This document shows, piece after piece, positions 33,724 to 41,854 of a stretch of DNA of 64,000 nucleotides (within the stretch, counting starts at the first letter, position 1; every line of letters begins with the position of its first letter). Location of the stretch: assembly GCF_041080675.1 (NCBI RefSeq), contig NZ_CP163520.1, forward strand, positions 7,469,501 through 7,533,500, in the 5' to 3' direction. The notes under the pieces were generated by a model. It was given only the letters and a program-made list of their open reading frames with translations. It ran no database searches and was not told the origin of the DNA. Made by a program: the position numbers and the translations under genes. The stretch comes from Streptomyces sp. cg36 (GTDB taxonomy: Bacteria > Actinomycetota > Actinomycetes > Streptomycetales > Streptomycetaceae).

Positions 33724-34236
33724 CTACTCCTCCTCGAAGTAGGCGTTGAGCACCTCTTCGAGCTGCTCGGACCACTGGTCCAGGCCCGCCCGGTCCTGGG
33801 CCTGCACATCGGTGCGGAACCAGCGGGGCCGGGGCAGGTGCACGGTGATGGTGAACCGCTTGGCCCAGCGCGAGGTCGCGTACTCGACGGCGCTGAGCTC
33901 CTCCCACGCGAAGTCGGCCTCCTCGCCGTCCAGCCGGAGCCGGATGCCCTTGTGGTCGGCGGTGATGGAGCCCCGCCGGTCGGCCGCCTCGAAGGTGGGC
34001 CCTCCCTCGGGCGCGGGGCGCTCGTCGGCGGGCTCGGCGGCGTCGGCGGCCTCGGCGTCCGCCGGGGCCGGGCCGGGCTCGTCGGCCGCCGCCTCCACCA
34101 CCACCTCGGGTTCCGGCTCGACCGGAACGGCCTCGGCCGCGGGCGCCGCCGGAGAGGGCATCAGCCCCGGGATGTACGCCGGGTTCAGCGCGGCGGTGTT
34201 CAAGGGAGTGTGCTCGTCATTTTTTCGCTGGTCCAC
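33724..34236 (-). CDS. Hypothetical protein with acidic Ala/Pro-rich N-terminus and PH-like C-terminus
   Basis: A 170-aa protein. A short conserved-looking start (MDQRKNDEHTPLNTAALNPA) leads into a long Ala/Glu/Pro-rich acidic linker (about 30-95). A compact C-terminal domain follows (RGSITADHKGIRLRLDGEEA, WEELSAVEYATSRWAKRFT, then an acidic helix LDQWSEQLEEVLNAYFEEE). The C-terminal pattern resembles small PH-like actinobacterial domains; I cannot name a family. GTG start without a strong ribosome site. Confidence 0.72.
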   Translation of the reverse strand: MDQRKNDEHTPLNTAALNPAYIPGLMPSPAAPAAEAVPVEPEPEVVVEAAADEPGPAPADAEAADAAEPADERPAPEGGPTFEAADRRGSITADHKGIRLRLDGEEADFAWEELSAVEYATSRWAKRFTITVHLPRPRWFRTDVQAQDRAGLDQWSEQLEEVLNAYFEEE

Positions 34237-34316
34237 GGCGCGAAGTATGTCGAACGAGGCTGTGTGAGAGCCATAAGGGGTCGGCCATCGTGGCCCGGCT
34301 CCGCCCGCGCCGCCGT

Positions 34317-35399
34317 TCACCGGCCGTTCCCGGCCGCCCAGATCCGGCGCGACCCCCGGGACGGGAGCCGTCCGTCGGCGAGGACGCGCCGGAGCCAGCG
34401 GGTCCGGGTCTCGCGGGCCTCCCGGCTGAGCCGGGCCCGGGGCGCGAGGGTGTCGAAGCCGTGGAACGCGCCGGGCCACACATGGAGTTCGGCCTGTCCG
34501 CCGGACCGCCACAGGGCGTGGGCGTAGGCGACGGTCTCGTCGCGGAAGGTCTCGGCGGAACCGACGTCGAGATAGGCGGGCGGCAGCCCGGCCAGATCGG
34601 TGGCGCGGGCGGGGGCCGCGTGGGCGGGCAGGTCCGGGGCGCCGTATCGGTCGCCCAGCAGCGCCTGCCAGGCCGTCGCGTTGGAGGTGCGGTCCCAGGT
34701 GTCCCGGCCCGCCATCTGACGGCTGGAGACGGTGTCGCCCCGGTCGTCGAGCATCGGGCACAGCAGGAGTTGCGCGAGGGGCTCCGGGCCGCCCCGGTCG
34801 CGGGTGAGCAGGGCGAGCGCGGCGGCGAGCCCGCCGCCCGCGCTCTTTCCGCCGACGACGATGCGCCGCGGGTCGACGCCCAGCGCGGGCGCGTGCTCGG
34901 CCGCCCACACCAGTGCGGCGTAACAGTCCTCCAGCGGACCGGGGTAGCGCGTCCCGGGCGCCAGCCGGTACTCGACGGAGACGACCGCCAGGCCCAGGGG
35001 CTCGGACCACTCGCGCAGCAGCCGTGGAAGCACGGAGTGCGCGTTGCCCGAAATCATGCCGCCGCCGTGCAGGTAGTACAGCAGGGGCAGCGGCCCGGCA
35101 GCGCCGGCGGGCCGGGCGCTCACGACCGTGACGTCCGGATCGCCCGCCGCGCCCGGTACCCGCACCTCCTCCACCTGGAAGCGGCCGTCGGCCCGCAGGT
35201 CCCGCAGACTCGGCCTGGGCCGGACGGCTGCGTCCCGCGCCTGCCGGGCCGCCAGGTTCCCGGGGGTGTACGGCTCGGTCGCCGCGGGCCCCGCCGCGGC
35301 CAGCGCCGCGGCCAGTTCGGGGTCGAGAGCGGGCGCCCCGGCGACGTCGGCGTCCGTCGGCCCGTCCCCGCCGTCGGCAGCCGCTCGCCCGTGATCCAT
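34317..35399 (-). CDS. Alpha/beta hydrolase, hormone-sensitive-lipase family
   Basis: A 360-aa esterase without a signal peptide. The HSL oxyanion motif is YYLHGGGMISG, the nucleophile elbow VVGGKSAGGGLAAA, and the later triad residues fit AYLDVGSAETFRDE (acid) and WPGAFHGFD (His). YRLAPGTRYPGPLEDC is the standard HSL segment. It acts on short-chain esters in the cytoplasm, substrate unknown. The ATG lies just upstream of a proline-free acidic N-terminal stretch. Monocistronic. Confidence 0.9.
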   Translation of the reverse strand: MDHGRAAADGGDGPTDADVAGAPALDPELAAALAAAGPAATEPYTPGNLAARQARDAAVRPRPSLRDLRADGRFQVEEVRVPGAAGDPDVTVVSARPAGAAGPLPLLYYLHGGGMISGNAHSVLPRLLREWSEPLGLAVVSVEYRLAPGTRYPGPLEDCYAALVWAAEHAPALGVDPRRIVVGGKSAGGGLAAALALLTRDRGGPEPLAQLLLCPMLDDRGDTVSSRQMAGRDTWDRTSNATAWQALLGDRYGAPDLPAHAAPARATDLAGLPPAYLDVGSAETFRDETVAYAHALWRSGGQAELHVWPGAFHGFDTLAPRARLSREARETRTRWLRRVLADGRLPSRGSRRIWAAGNGR

Positions 35400-35432
35400 G
35401 AGGGGTAGTCAACCACCGCTCGACGGCGGTCA

Positions 35433-36233
35433 CTACAGCGCCATCGCGCCGCCCACCAGCGCGAGCAGCCCCACATACGCCCAGGCGTGGGCGCGCTCGG
35501 GTATGCGCGGCGGGCGGCGCCGCAGCAGGGCGATGACCGGCAGCGCGCCCAGGAGCAGCGCCGAGGCCGCGCGCACGTCGACGAGCCCCACGAGGTGCGC
35601 CCCGGCGTGCGGGGCGGCGGGGAGCCCGGCGGCGAGCAGGGACACCGCCGTGGCGGGGAGCGCGATGGCGAAGGTGAGCGGGTTGGCCAGGGCGGTCGCC
35701 ACCCGCATCGGGTGCCCGGCCCGGCGCAGCGCGGGCACGGTCATGACGCTGCCGCCCACCCCGAGGAAGGCCGCGACGGCGCCCACCGGCGCGCCCAGCG
35801 CGGCGGGCAGCGGGCGCGGGGCGACGGCCGCTTCCCCGGCGCGGCGGTGCGCACGCAGGAATCCGGGGCGCAGCACCAGGTCGGCGAGGGTCACGGTCAC
35901 GTACGCGACGAACGCCCAGCGGGTGGGACCTGCGGGGGCGAGACGGGTGGCGAGCGCACCGGCACCCGCTCCGGCCGCCAGCAGGAGCAGCAGCGGGCCG
36001 CTGCCGCGCAGCGCGAGAAGGACCCGCCTGGGCGTGACGGCCGTGGCGAACCCCGCGTTCACCACCATCACGAGCGCGGAGGTGGCGGTGGCCACGCGCA
36101 GCGCGTCCGGGCCGAGCACGGCGTCCGCCCACACCACGACCGGGACCGCGACGAAACCGCCGCCGAAGCCGAACAGCACGGTCGTCACCCCGGTGAGGAG
36201 CCCGATCCCGGTCAACATCACGACAACGTTCAT
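35433..36233 (-). CDS. TauE/SafE-family membrane permease
   Basis: A 266-aa permease with eight or so hydrophobic helices in two halves. Each half has the family pattern: GLLTGVTTVLFGFGGGFVAVPV near the N-terminus and GAVAAFLGVGGSVMTVPAL in the second half (pieces). Family members move sulfonates, sulfite or other small anions. The ATG at 36233 with GGTGGGG upstream is preferred over one 17 codons earlier. It is divergent from an AraC regulator across 85 bp, so likely controlled by it. Confidence 0.85.
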   Translation of the reverse strand: MNVVVMLTGIGLLTGVTTVLFGFGGGFVAVPVVVWADAVLGPDALRVATATSALVMVVNAGFATAVTPRRVLLALRGSGPLLLLLAAGAGAGALATRLAPAGPTRWAFVAYVTVTLADLVLRPGFLRAHRRAGEAAVAPRPLPAALGAPVGAVAAFLGVGGSVMTVPALRRAGHPMRVATALANPLTFAIALPATAVSLLAAGLPAAPHAGAHLVGLVDVRAASALLLGALPVIALLRRRPPRIPERAHAWAYVGLLALVGGAMAL

Positions 36234-36318
36234 GGCCCCCACCCCACCAGCCGCGACGGCCTTCCCGCATGCGATGGTCGGCACGATGCTTTCGCGTCCC
36301 GGCCACTAGAGTGAGCGG

Positions 36319-37095
36319 GTGAAGAACGTCCCGCTGGCCGAGGTCGACCACGTCGACCGGGCCGTCCTGCCGATCGGCACCGACTACCCGCCCGGCCACG
36401 TACTGGACTGGCACGAGCACCGGCGCGCGCAGTTCCTGTACGGCGCCACCGGGGTCATGGTGGTCGACACAGCCGAGGGCACCTGGACCGTACCGCCCGA
36501 GCGGGCCGTCCTGATCCCGCCCACCACCCGCCACCGGGTGCGCATGCTGGAGGTCAGCACCCGGAGCCTGTACATCGAGCCGAGGGCCGTCCCCTGGTGG
36601 CCCGCCCTCTGCACGGTCGTGGACGTTCCGCCGCTGCTGCGCGAACTGCTGCTCGCCGCAGCCGACTTCGAGGCCGACTACGCCCTGTCCGGCCGTGAGG
36701 GGGCCGTCGCGGCCCTGCTCCTGTACGAGATCGCCGAGCGCGCCCCGCTCCCGTTCCACGTGGCCCTCCCCGCCTCCGAGGACCTCGCCGCGCTGTGCCG
36801 CGCCTATCTGGCCGACCCGGACGCCGGGGTCAGCAACGCGGTGTGGGCCGCGCGGACGGCGATGAGCGAACGGGCCTTCACCCGCCGCTTCCGCGCCGAG
36901 ACCGGGGAGAGTCCCGCCGTCTGGCGGGGCCGGGCCCGGCTGCTCGCGGCCGTTCCGCTGCTGCGGACCGCGTCGGTCAGCGAGGTCGGCGCCCGGATCG
37001 GCTATGCCTCTCCGGCGGCGTTCACCGCCGCGTTCAGCCGGGCGTTCGGGATGCCGCCGTCCCGCTTCACGGCCCCGGGGCCGCGACGCGGCTGA
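36319..37095 (+). CDS. AraC-family transcriptional regulator (cupin sensor)
   Basis: A 258-aa regulator. An N-terminal cupin-type sensing domain (HVLDWHEHRRAQFLYGATGVM, PPTTRHRVRML) is followed by a C-terminal AraC double helix-turn-helix (SERAFTRRFRAETGESPAVW and EVGARIGYASPAAFTAAFSRAFG). A TAGAGT hexamer ends six bases before the GTG, suggesting a leaderless message. The divergent TauE/SafE permease is the natural target. Confidence 0.9.
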   Translation: MKNVPLAEVDHVDRAVLPIGTDYPPGHVLDWHEHRRAQFLYGATGVMVVDTAEGTWTVPPERAVLIPPTTRHRVRMLEVSTRSLYIEPRAVPWWPALCTVVDVPPLLRELLLAAADFEADYALSGREGAVAALLLYEIAERAPLPFHVALPASEDLAALCRAYLADPDAGVSNAVWAARTAMSERAFTRRFRAETGESPAVWRGRARLLAAVPLLRTASVSEVGARIGYASPAAFTAAFSRAFGMPPSRFTAPGPRRG

Positions 37096-37211
37096 GCGGT
37101 CCCGACCGGGCCCGGGTCCGGCCGGCGGCGCCGGGTCACTGCGCGGTGCGTCGGCTCGGCGCGGGCAGCACCCCCTGCCGCAGCGCCGAACGCCCGTCGG
37201 CCCGCGCACTC

Positions 37212-37241
37212 TTGACCGCGCGTGCGCGCCCGTGTTCCAAT
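37212..37241 (+). promoter_or_regulatory. Candidate promoter of the riboswitch transcript
   Basis: TTGACC (37212-37217), an 18-bp spacer and TCCAAT (37236-37241). Transcription would start just before the riboswitch. Inferred from consensus matching only. Confidence 0.5.
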
Positions 37242-37249
37242 TCGCCCGA

Positions 37250-37365
37250 TTCTACGTTCAGTTCCAGGGGAAGCCGGTCGAAATCCGGCGCTGACCCGCA
37301 ACCGTAGGTCCGGTGGGCACCGCAAGTGCCGCCGGGCGAGCCGGATTACCTGGGCTGAGCGGTAA
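37250..37365 (+). promoter_or_regulatory. Cobalamin (AdoCbl) riboswitch
   Basis: The conserved B12-box core is present: GGGGAAGCCGG, then AATCCGGCGCTGACCCGC, then AACCGT, with the 3' element GAGCCGGATTACCTGGG. CAGttCCAGG near the 5' end pairs with CCTGGgCTG at the 3' end to form the basal stem. Order and spacing match AdoCbl riboswitches. A 7-bp hairpin (37373-37394) directly downstream may be part of the expression platform. The only plus-strand gene it can serve is the DUF4430 gene at 37886, about 520 bases away. Confidence 0.93.
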
Positions 37366-37885
37366 ACGACAGACGCCGTCGCGGACTACGGCGTGGTTCG
37401 GACGGTCGTTTCTCCTGGGCCCGGTCCCGGGGGCCTCCGGTCATGCAGTGCTCCGCTTCGGGTGACGCAGGGGGTCGCCGTGGGGGAGACGAACAGACCG
37501 GGCCGGGGTCCACGCACGCGGTCGGGCCGCCTGCCGTGCCGCGGCGGCACCGCGCGCACACCAGCCACATCGCCTCCGGCGCTGCCCGGTCTCGCCGTGT
37601 CCGTCCGGGCGCGCCCGCCCCGGCCGACCGCCGTCACGGACGCGTGCGGCCACGGCCGGAAGACAGCCGCAACCAGGGCGTCCCGCCCGCTCACCGGCGC
37701 CCTTTCCGCATCACGCCCCCGGGCCCGCCGGTGCTGACCGTGCTCCTGCGCGCCGCGCGCGAGCTCCGCTCGCGGATCCCGGTCCGGTGCGCGTCCGCCG
37801 TCCCCGCCGACAACTGACGACCGACAGCGCCTCATCCGGCGCCGGGCGCGCCCGCGCCCCCGTCTCCTTCCAGAAAGGCTCCGCC
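37366..37885 (+). other. Long leader between riboswitch and DUF4430 gene
   Basis: 520 bases without a convincing gene. They hold a perfect ACGCCGT/ACGGCGT hairpin (37373-37394), a GGCCCGG/CCGGGGGCC hairpin near 37420-37440, and an open frame at 37443-37817. That frame is Arg/Pro/Gly-rich, has no ribosome site and resembles no protein I know. It may be a regulatory leader or the remains of a lost gene. Confidence 0.5.
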
Positions 37886-38368
37886 ATGCGCCAGACACTC
37901 CTGCGCCGCGCCACCCTGACCGTCACCGCCGTGGGCCTCGCCCTGACGGCGACCCCCGCCCTGGCCTGCCCTGCGCCCGGCCCGAACGCGCCCGTCGTCG
38001 TCTCGGTGACGGTCCAGGGCCCGGACGGCACCCTGTTCAAGGGGGCCGTGAGAACCAAGGGGCATGACGTGACCACCGCGACCGGCGGCACCCACAAGTG
38101 CGACGGCACCAACGGCGGCAAGAACCCGGCCCCCGTGCCCACTCCCACCGCCGCCCTGGACGACGCGGCCCACCGACACGGTTTCACCTGGGACGGTACT
38201 TGGTACGCGTCCTTCGACGACTACTCCGTGGACACCGTGAAGAACGTGAGCGGCGGCGCGTCGGCGTACTGGAACATCTCCGTCAACGGCACCCCCACCC
38301 CGGTCGGCGGCTGCCAGTTCGCGCTGAAGGCGGGCGACAAGGTCGCGTTCACCTGGACCGCCTTCTAG
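37886..38368 (+). CDS. Secreted DUF4430 (transcobalamin-C-terminus-like) protein
   Basis: A 160-aa exported protein. Signal peptide 1-27 (TATPALA) leads to a mature start at CPAPGPN. The C-terminal half matches the DUF4430 pattern: FDDYSVDTVKNVSGG, YWNISVNGTPTPVGGCQFAL, then KAGDKVAFTW. DUF4430 resembles the C-terminal lobe of animal transcobalamin. A cobalamin riboswitch upstream supports a role in binding or capturing corrinoids outside the cell. Cysteines near the mature start, at HKC and at GGC could pair. AAAGG precedes the ATG. Whether the cysteine at the cleavage site is lipidated is unclear. Confidence 0.82.
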   Translation: MRQTLLRRATLTVTAVGLALTATPALACPAPGPNAPVVVSVTVQGPDGTLFKGAVRTKGHDVTTATGGTHKCDGTNGGKNPAPVPTPTAALDDAAHRHGFTWDGTWYASFDDYSVDTVKNVSGGASAYWNISVNGTPTPVGGCQFALKAGDKVAFTWTAF

Positions 38369-38381
38369 GTCCGCCCCTGAC

Positions 38382-38422
38382 CTCGCGGTCTGGCGTCTCC
38401 GGTCCTGACGCCAGGCCGCGAG
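38382..38422 (+). terminator. Hairpin terminator after DUF4430 gene
   Basis: 16-bp arms (38382-38397 and 38407-38422) with one G-U pair and a 9-base loop, 13 bp after the stop. Confidence 0.7.
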
Positions 38423-38738
38423 CCGTTCCCGCTCCCTCTCTCGCTTCCCGTACGTGGACACGCCGTTGCGGGCCTGAAGGCGGACGGGGGAGCGCGGCTT
38501 CGCCGGCCGACCTGTCACGTGGGTGAGCCTTTCGCACAAGTGCGGTCGTCGATATTGACGCGGCTCCGGCGGCGCTCCACATTACCTAGGGGTAGAACCG
38601 GTCGGTAGTCCCCGCGCCGGTGCCACCCCGGCCGTCGGCGCGCGCACGCCGTCCGCCGCCCTTTCGTCGTCCGAGCCGCCCCTTCGTCTCCGTCGCGCCG
38701 GTCCGGCGCGCGCCGTTCACCGGGAAGAGAGAGCCGCC
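38423..38738 (+). other. Intergenic region upstream of the second SGNH lipase
   Basis: 316 bp without a gene. An AT-richer segment (38545-38600) includes TTGACG at 38555-38560 and ACATTA about 18 bp later, a weak promoter candidate. That implies a 5' leader of about 140 bases for the lipase. Nothing else is evident. Confidence 0.4.
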
Positions 38739-39638
38739 ATGCCCAAGTCCGCGCGATATGTCATGTCTACGTCAATATTGGCGAGTGTGGTGATGCTCGG
38801 CCTCGCGGGCGTCACCGCCGCGCAGGCCGCCCCGTCGCCGGACACGGCGGCGGCCCCGGCCGCGGCCGTGAAGTACGCGGCCCTCGGCGACAGTTACAGC
38901 GCGGGCTCCGGTGTCCTGCCCGTGGACCTCGGCAATCCGCTCTGTCTGCGGTCCACCGCCAACTACCCCCATGTCATCGCCGCCCGCACCGGCGCCGACC
39001 TCAAGGACGTGACCTGCGGGGGCGCCCAGACCAAGGACTTCGCCCAGTCCCAGTACCCCGGCACCGCACCCCAGCTGGACGCCGTCGCCGCCGACACCGA
39101 CCTGGTGACGCTGACCATCGGCGGAAACGACAACAACACCTTCATCGGCGCCGTCCTCGCCTGCGGCACGGCCGGCGTCCTAAGCGGCGGCCAGGGCAGC
39201 CCCTGCAAGGACCAGAACGGCACCGCCTTCGACGACCAGATCGACGCGAAGACGTATCCCGCGCTCAAGACGGCCCTGAACGCCGTCCGCGCCAAGGCGC
39301 CCCACGCCCGTGTGGCGGTGCTCGGATACCCCTGGATCACCCCGGCCGCCGCCGACCCGTCCTGCTTCGTGAAACTGCCCATCGCCTCCGGCGACATCCC
39401 GTACGTACGCGGCATCGAGGCGCACCTCAACGCCGTCGTGCGGCGGGCGGCCGACGAGACCGGCGCCACCTTCGTGGACCTCTCCGGGGCGTCCGAAGGC
39501 CATGACGCGTGCGCGCCCGCCGGGACCCGCTGGATCGAACCGCTCCTGTTCGGGCAGAACATCGTCCCCGTCCACCCCAACGCCCTCGGCGAGCGGCGCA
39601 TGGCCGAACAGGCCATGGACACGCTCGGGCTCGACTGA
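38739..39638 (+). CDS. Secreted SGNH/GDSL lipase
   Basis: A 299-aa exported lipase. Signal peptide about 1-31. Block I AALGDSYSAGSG with nucleophile S52, block III TIGGNDNN, and block V VPVHPNALGE with H279. Cysteines at NPLCLRS, VTCGGA, ACGTAG, SPCKD, PSCFV and DACAP fit three disulphides. The layout matches the well-studied Streptomyces extracellular SGNH lipases. GAAGAGAGAGCC precedes the ATG. It is a distinct paralogue of the one at 32.8 kb. Confidence 0.93.
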   Translation: MPKSARYVMSTSILASVVMLGLAGVTAAQAAPSPDTAAAPAAAVKYAALGDSYSAGSGVLPVDLGNPLCLRSTANYPHVIAARTGADLKDVTCGGAQTKDFAQSQYPGTAPQLDAVAADTDLVTLTIGGNDNNTFIGAVLACGTAGVLSGGQGSPCKDQNGTAFDDQIDAKTYPALKTALNAVRAKAPHARVAVLGYPWITPAAADPSCFVKLPIASGDIPYVRGIEAHLNAVVRRAADETGATFVDLSGASEGHDACAPAGTRWIEPLLFGQNIVPVHPNALGERRMAEQAMDTLGLD

Positions 39639-39641
39639 GCG

Positions 39642-39704
39642 GGCGGCCGGGGCCGGGGAGCCGCCGACGGGCCGGGCGTCCGGCGTCCCCGTGCCCCGGC
39701 CGCC
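39642..39704. terminator. Hairpin between convergent lipase and TerD genes
   Basis: Perfect 12-bp arms GGCGGCCGGGGC/GCCCCGGCCGCC separated by 39 bases. Confidence 0.55.
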
Positions 39705-39764
39705 GCCGTGTGCGGCGCCGGGGCGGGCGTGGGTGCCCCGCGCGGGCCCGCCCCGGCGCCAGGG

Positions 39765-40349
39765 CTACTTGCTCATGGCGAAACGCATCAGGGCGTGCTC
39801 GTCGCCCTGCTTTATCTTCCCCGTCACGTTGATGACTTCGAGCTTCCAGGTGTCGCCGGAGCGCACGGCCTTGGCGACGGCGCAGCCGTTGTCCTGGGTG
39901 AGCAGGCTCGGCCAGATGTCGGCGACCTGCTGGACGCTTCCGCCGGTCGCGTCGTACACCTTGAAGCTGATGTTGCGGGCCTTCTGGAACGAGCTGCTCT
40001 TCTTGAACGCGGCGGCCACGAACACGATGGACGTGATGTGGGCGGGGACGCGCGCGAACTCGACCGTGACGGTCTCGTCGTCGCCGTCGCCGCGCCCGGT
40101 CTGGTTGTCACCGCTGTGCACCAGGGAGCCGTTGCCCATCGGATCCAGCGAGTCGAGGCCCGCCAGCCGCACCGGGTCCGCGCCCTGCATGGCGATGGCG
40201 ATCAGGTCGAGGTCGGTGCCGGCCTTGCGCCGGAGCAGCCCGACGACCCCGCCGCTGCTGCCACCCGTGGGGTCCCAGGACACGCCGATCGACAGATGGG
40301 TCACCCCGTCCAGGTCTGCCGGGCCGGATTCCTTGGTGAGCGTGATCAT
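39765..40349 (-). CDS. TerD-family stress protein
   Basis: A 194-aa TerD-domain protein. MITLTKESGPADLDGVTHLSIGVSWDP (in pieces) is the typical opening. LDLIAIAM, the calcium-site-like acidic loop GDNQTGRGDGDDETVTVEF, and VFVAAAFKKSSSFQKARN follow. TerD proteins bind calcium and are linked to tellurite resistance, phage inhibition or differentiation. Streptomyces carry many paralogues. ATG with AGGA upstream. It follows the GlsB-type gene on the same strand but has its own terminator-separated unit. Confidence 0.92.
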   Translation of the reverse strand: MITLTKESGPADLDGVTHLSIGVSWDPTGGSSGGVVGLLRRKAGTDLDLIAIAMQGADPVRLAGLDSLDPMGNGSLVHSGDNQTGRGDGDDETVTVEFARVPAHITSIVFVAAAFKKSSSFQKARNISFKVYDATGGSVQQVADIWPSLLTQDNGCAVAKAVRSGDTWKLEVINVTGKIKQGDEHALMRFAMSK

Positions 40350-40446
40350 GCGTGGGCATCCTCTTGTTCGGGAGTACAACACGCAAAGTCTGCACAATGC
40401 CCTGACGGTGCCACATCGTGGGTCCCGTCGAACGGGGCCGGACCAC

Positions 40447-40481
40447 CCGGCCCCTCCCGTGACCCGTACGGGAGGGGCCGG
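40447..40481 (-). terminator. Hairpin terminator after the GlsB-type gene
   Basis: Perfect 14-bp arms (40447-40460 and 40468-40481) with a 7-base loop, between the GlsB-type gene and TerD on the minus strand. Confidence 0.75.
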
Positions 40482-40526
40482 CGTCCGGCGCGCCGCCGCC
40501 GACGGCCGGGGCGGTCCCGCCGACCG

Positions 40527-40790
40527 TCAGCGGCGCGCCTTCATGCGGTCGAGCGCGGCCACGCCCACGGCGGCCAGCGCGACCTGGAGGCCGAGTTCGA
40601 TCCAGTCGACGCCCTTGGTGTCGGCGACGTCGAGCCCCACGGCGATCGCCGTTCCCACCAGCGCCGCGACGATGCCGACCAGGATGGTCCACAGGACGCC
40701 GATGTGCTGTCGGCCGGGGACGACGAGCCGTCCCAGGACACCGATGACGATACCGATCAAGATCGCGCTGACAAGCCCCGAAATCTCCAC
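40527..40790 (-). CDS. GlsB/YeaQ/YmgE-family small membrane protein
   Basis: An 87-aa protein with three hydrophobic helices and the family pattern ISGLVSAILIGIVIGVLGRLVVPGRQ, then TILVGIVAALVGTAIA. Members are general-stress-associated small membrane proteins of unknown mechanism. The C-terminal basic tail (ALDRMKARR) is cytoplasmic. GTG start is supported by GGAGG four to five bases upstream; the frame stays open further upstream without a ribosome site. Confidence 0.87.
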   Translation of the reverse strand: MEISGLVSAILIGIVIGVLGRLVVPGRQHIGVLWTILVGIVAALVGTAIAVGLDVADTKGVDWIELGLQVALAAVGVAALDRMKARR

Positions 40791-41125
40791 GCTGGCCTCC
40801 TTCTGGCCCGGCTTTCTCGCTGTTGGTGTGCCCCGATCCGGCCCGCTCACGCCCGCCCGCCGGACGGGCGTCGGACGTGGGGCCGCGCCCGGGACTTCCA
40901 CGATCTGGTCGACGCGGATCCGGGGGAGAAGCGCGTGGCCGCGGTGGCGCGTGCGGAACCGGAGTGCGGATCCCGCGTGCGGTTCCGGAGCGCGGATCCC
41001 CCGTAGGGCAACTCGCCGCCTCCCGCACGCGATTGAGGACAGGATCTGACCTCGATCGCGCGTAGCGTGGTGGTCACACGGCGGGGAGGCGCACGGTCTC
41101 CCGGCCCGGATCAAGGGCGGACATC
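40791..41125. other. Divergent intergenic region with a 26-bp tandem repeat
   Basis: 335 bp without a gene. It contains two 26-bp tandem near-copies (40951-40976 and 40977-41002, about five differences). Their GGAACC and GGTTCC cores also form an inverted repeat, so the region can fold as a hairpin. It must hold the promoters of the GlsB-type and DinB-type genes, but I cannot place them. Confidence 0.5.
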
Positions 41126-41662
41126 ATGGTCACTCACGTTCCCGCGGAGGCTCACGGCGACGAGCGCGGCGCGCTCCTGGCGTTCATCGAGGCCCAGCGC
41201 GGCGGGCTGCGGCGCACCCTGCTCGGCCTCACCGAGGAGCAGGCCGCCAGCCGCCCCAGCGCCAGCGAGCTCTCCCTGTCCGGGCTGCTCAAGCACGTCG
41301 CCGAGTGCGAGCTGAACTGGCTGCGCCTGGCCCAGCAGCGGCCCAACGAGAAGCAGCGCTCCGAGTCGACCTGGCACGAGAGCTTCAAGCTGGTCGGCGA
41401 CGAGACCGTGCCGGACACACTGGCGTTCTGGGACTCGGTCGCCGAGGAGACCGAGCGGTTCGTCCGCTCCGTGCCCTCGCTCGACGACACCTTCCCGCTG
41501 CCGGACGCGCCGTGGTTCCCCAAGGACGGCCGGGTCTCGATGCGCTGGATGCTGCTGCACCTGATCGAGGAGATCGGCCGCCACGCCGGGCACGCGGACA
41601 TCGTCCGCGAGTCCCTGGACGGCAAGACCGCCTTCGAGCTGGTGGCCCTCGCCAACGCCTGA
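41126..41662 (+). CDS. DinB/DUF664-family putative metal-dependent protein
   Basis: A 178-aa four-helix-bundle protein. Candidate metal histidines are in LLKHVAECELNW and LLHLIEEIGRHAGHADIVRE, the usual three-histidine arrangement. Relatives include mycothiol-dependent maleylpyruvate isomerase-type and thiol-S-transferase enzymes, and mycothiol is the thiol of this genus. A mycothiol-linked reaction is possible but not shown. ATG at 41126 without a strong ribosome site. Confidence 0.87.
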   Translation: MVTHVPAEAHGDERGALLAFIEAQRGGLRRTLLGLTEEQAASRPSASELSLSGLLKHVAECELNWLRLAQQRPNEKQRSESTWHESFKLVGDETVPDTLAFWDSVAEETERFVRSVPSLDDTFPLPDAPWFPKDGRVSMRWMLLHLIEEIGRHAGHADIVRESLDGKTAFELVALANA

Positions 41663-41709
41663 CCCTCCGGCCCGGCCCTCCCCGGGCGGCCCGCGCCGCC
41701 GCCCGGACC

Positions 41710-41743
41710 GATGTACGGCTGACACCGATACACGGCTGACACA
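41710..41743 (+). repeat. 17-bp tandem repeat upstream of the envelope module
   Basis: Two adjacent 17-bp units (41710-41726 and 41727-41743) sharing ACGGCTGACAC and 14 of 17 bases. Direct repeats of this spacing are the usual site type for OmpR-family regulators. Confidence 0.5.
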
Positions 41744-41807
41744 GAACCGCGCGGCGCCGGACGCACGGCCCTGACCGTCCGGACGAGATCGTCTCCCAGG
41801 CTTCGAG

Positions 41808-41830
41808 GTGTACGCGATCGCCGCGTACAC
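41808..41830. promoter_or_regulatory. 23-bp palindrome upstream of the carboxypeptidase gene
   Basis: GTGTACGCG and CGCGTACAC arms around ATCGC, 24 bp before the GTG start. A shorter GACGA/TCGTC palindrome lies about 25 bp further upstream. Candidate operator or leader hairpin. Confidence 0.5.
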
Positions 41831-41854
41831 GCAAGTCATGAGGGGTGATCGCCG

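Noticed and set aside
37443..37817. Possible gene between the cobalamin riboswitch and the DUF4430 gene
   Set aside because: No ribosome site, an Arg/Pro/Gly-rich product without family resemblance, and mixed codon bias. Kept only as part of the leader.
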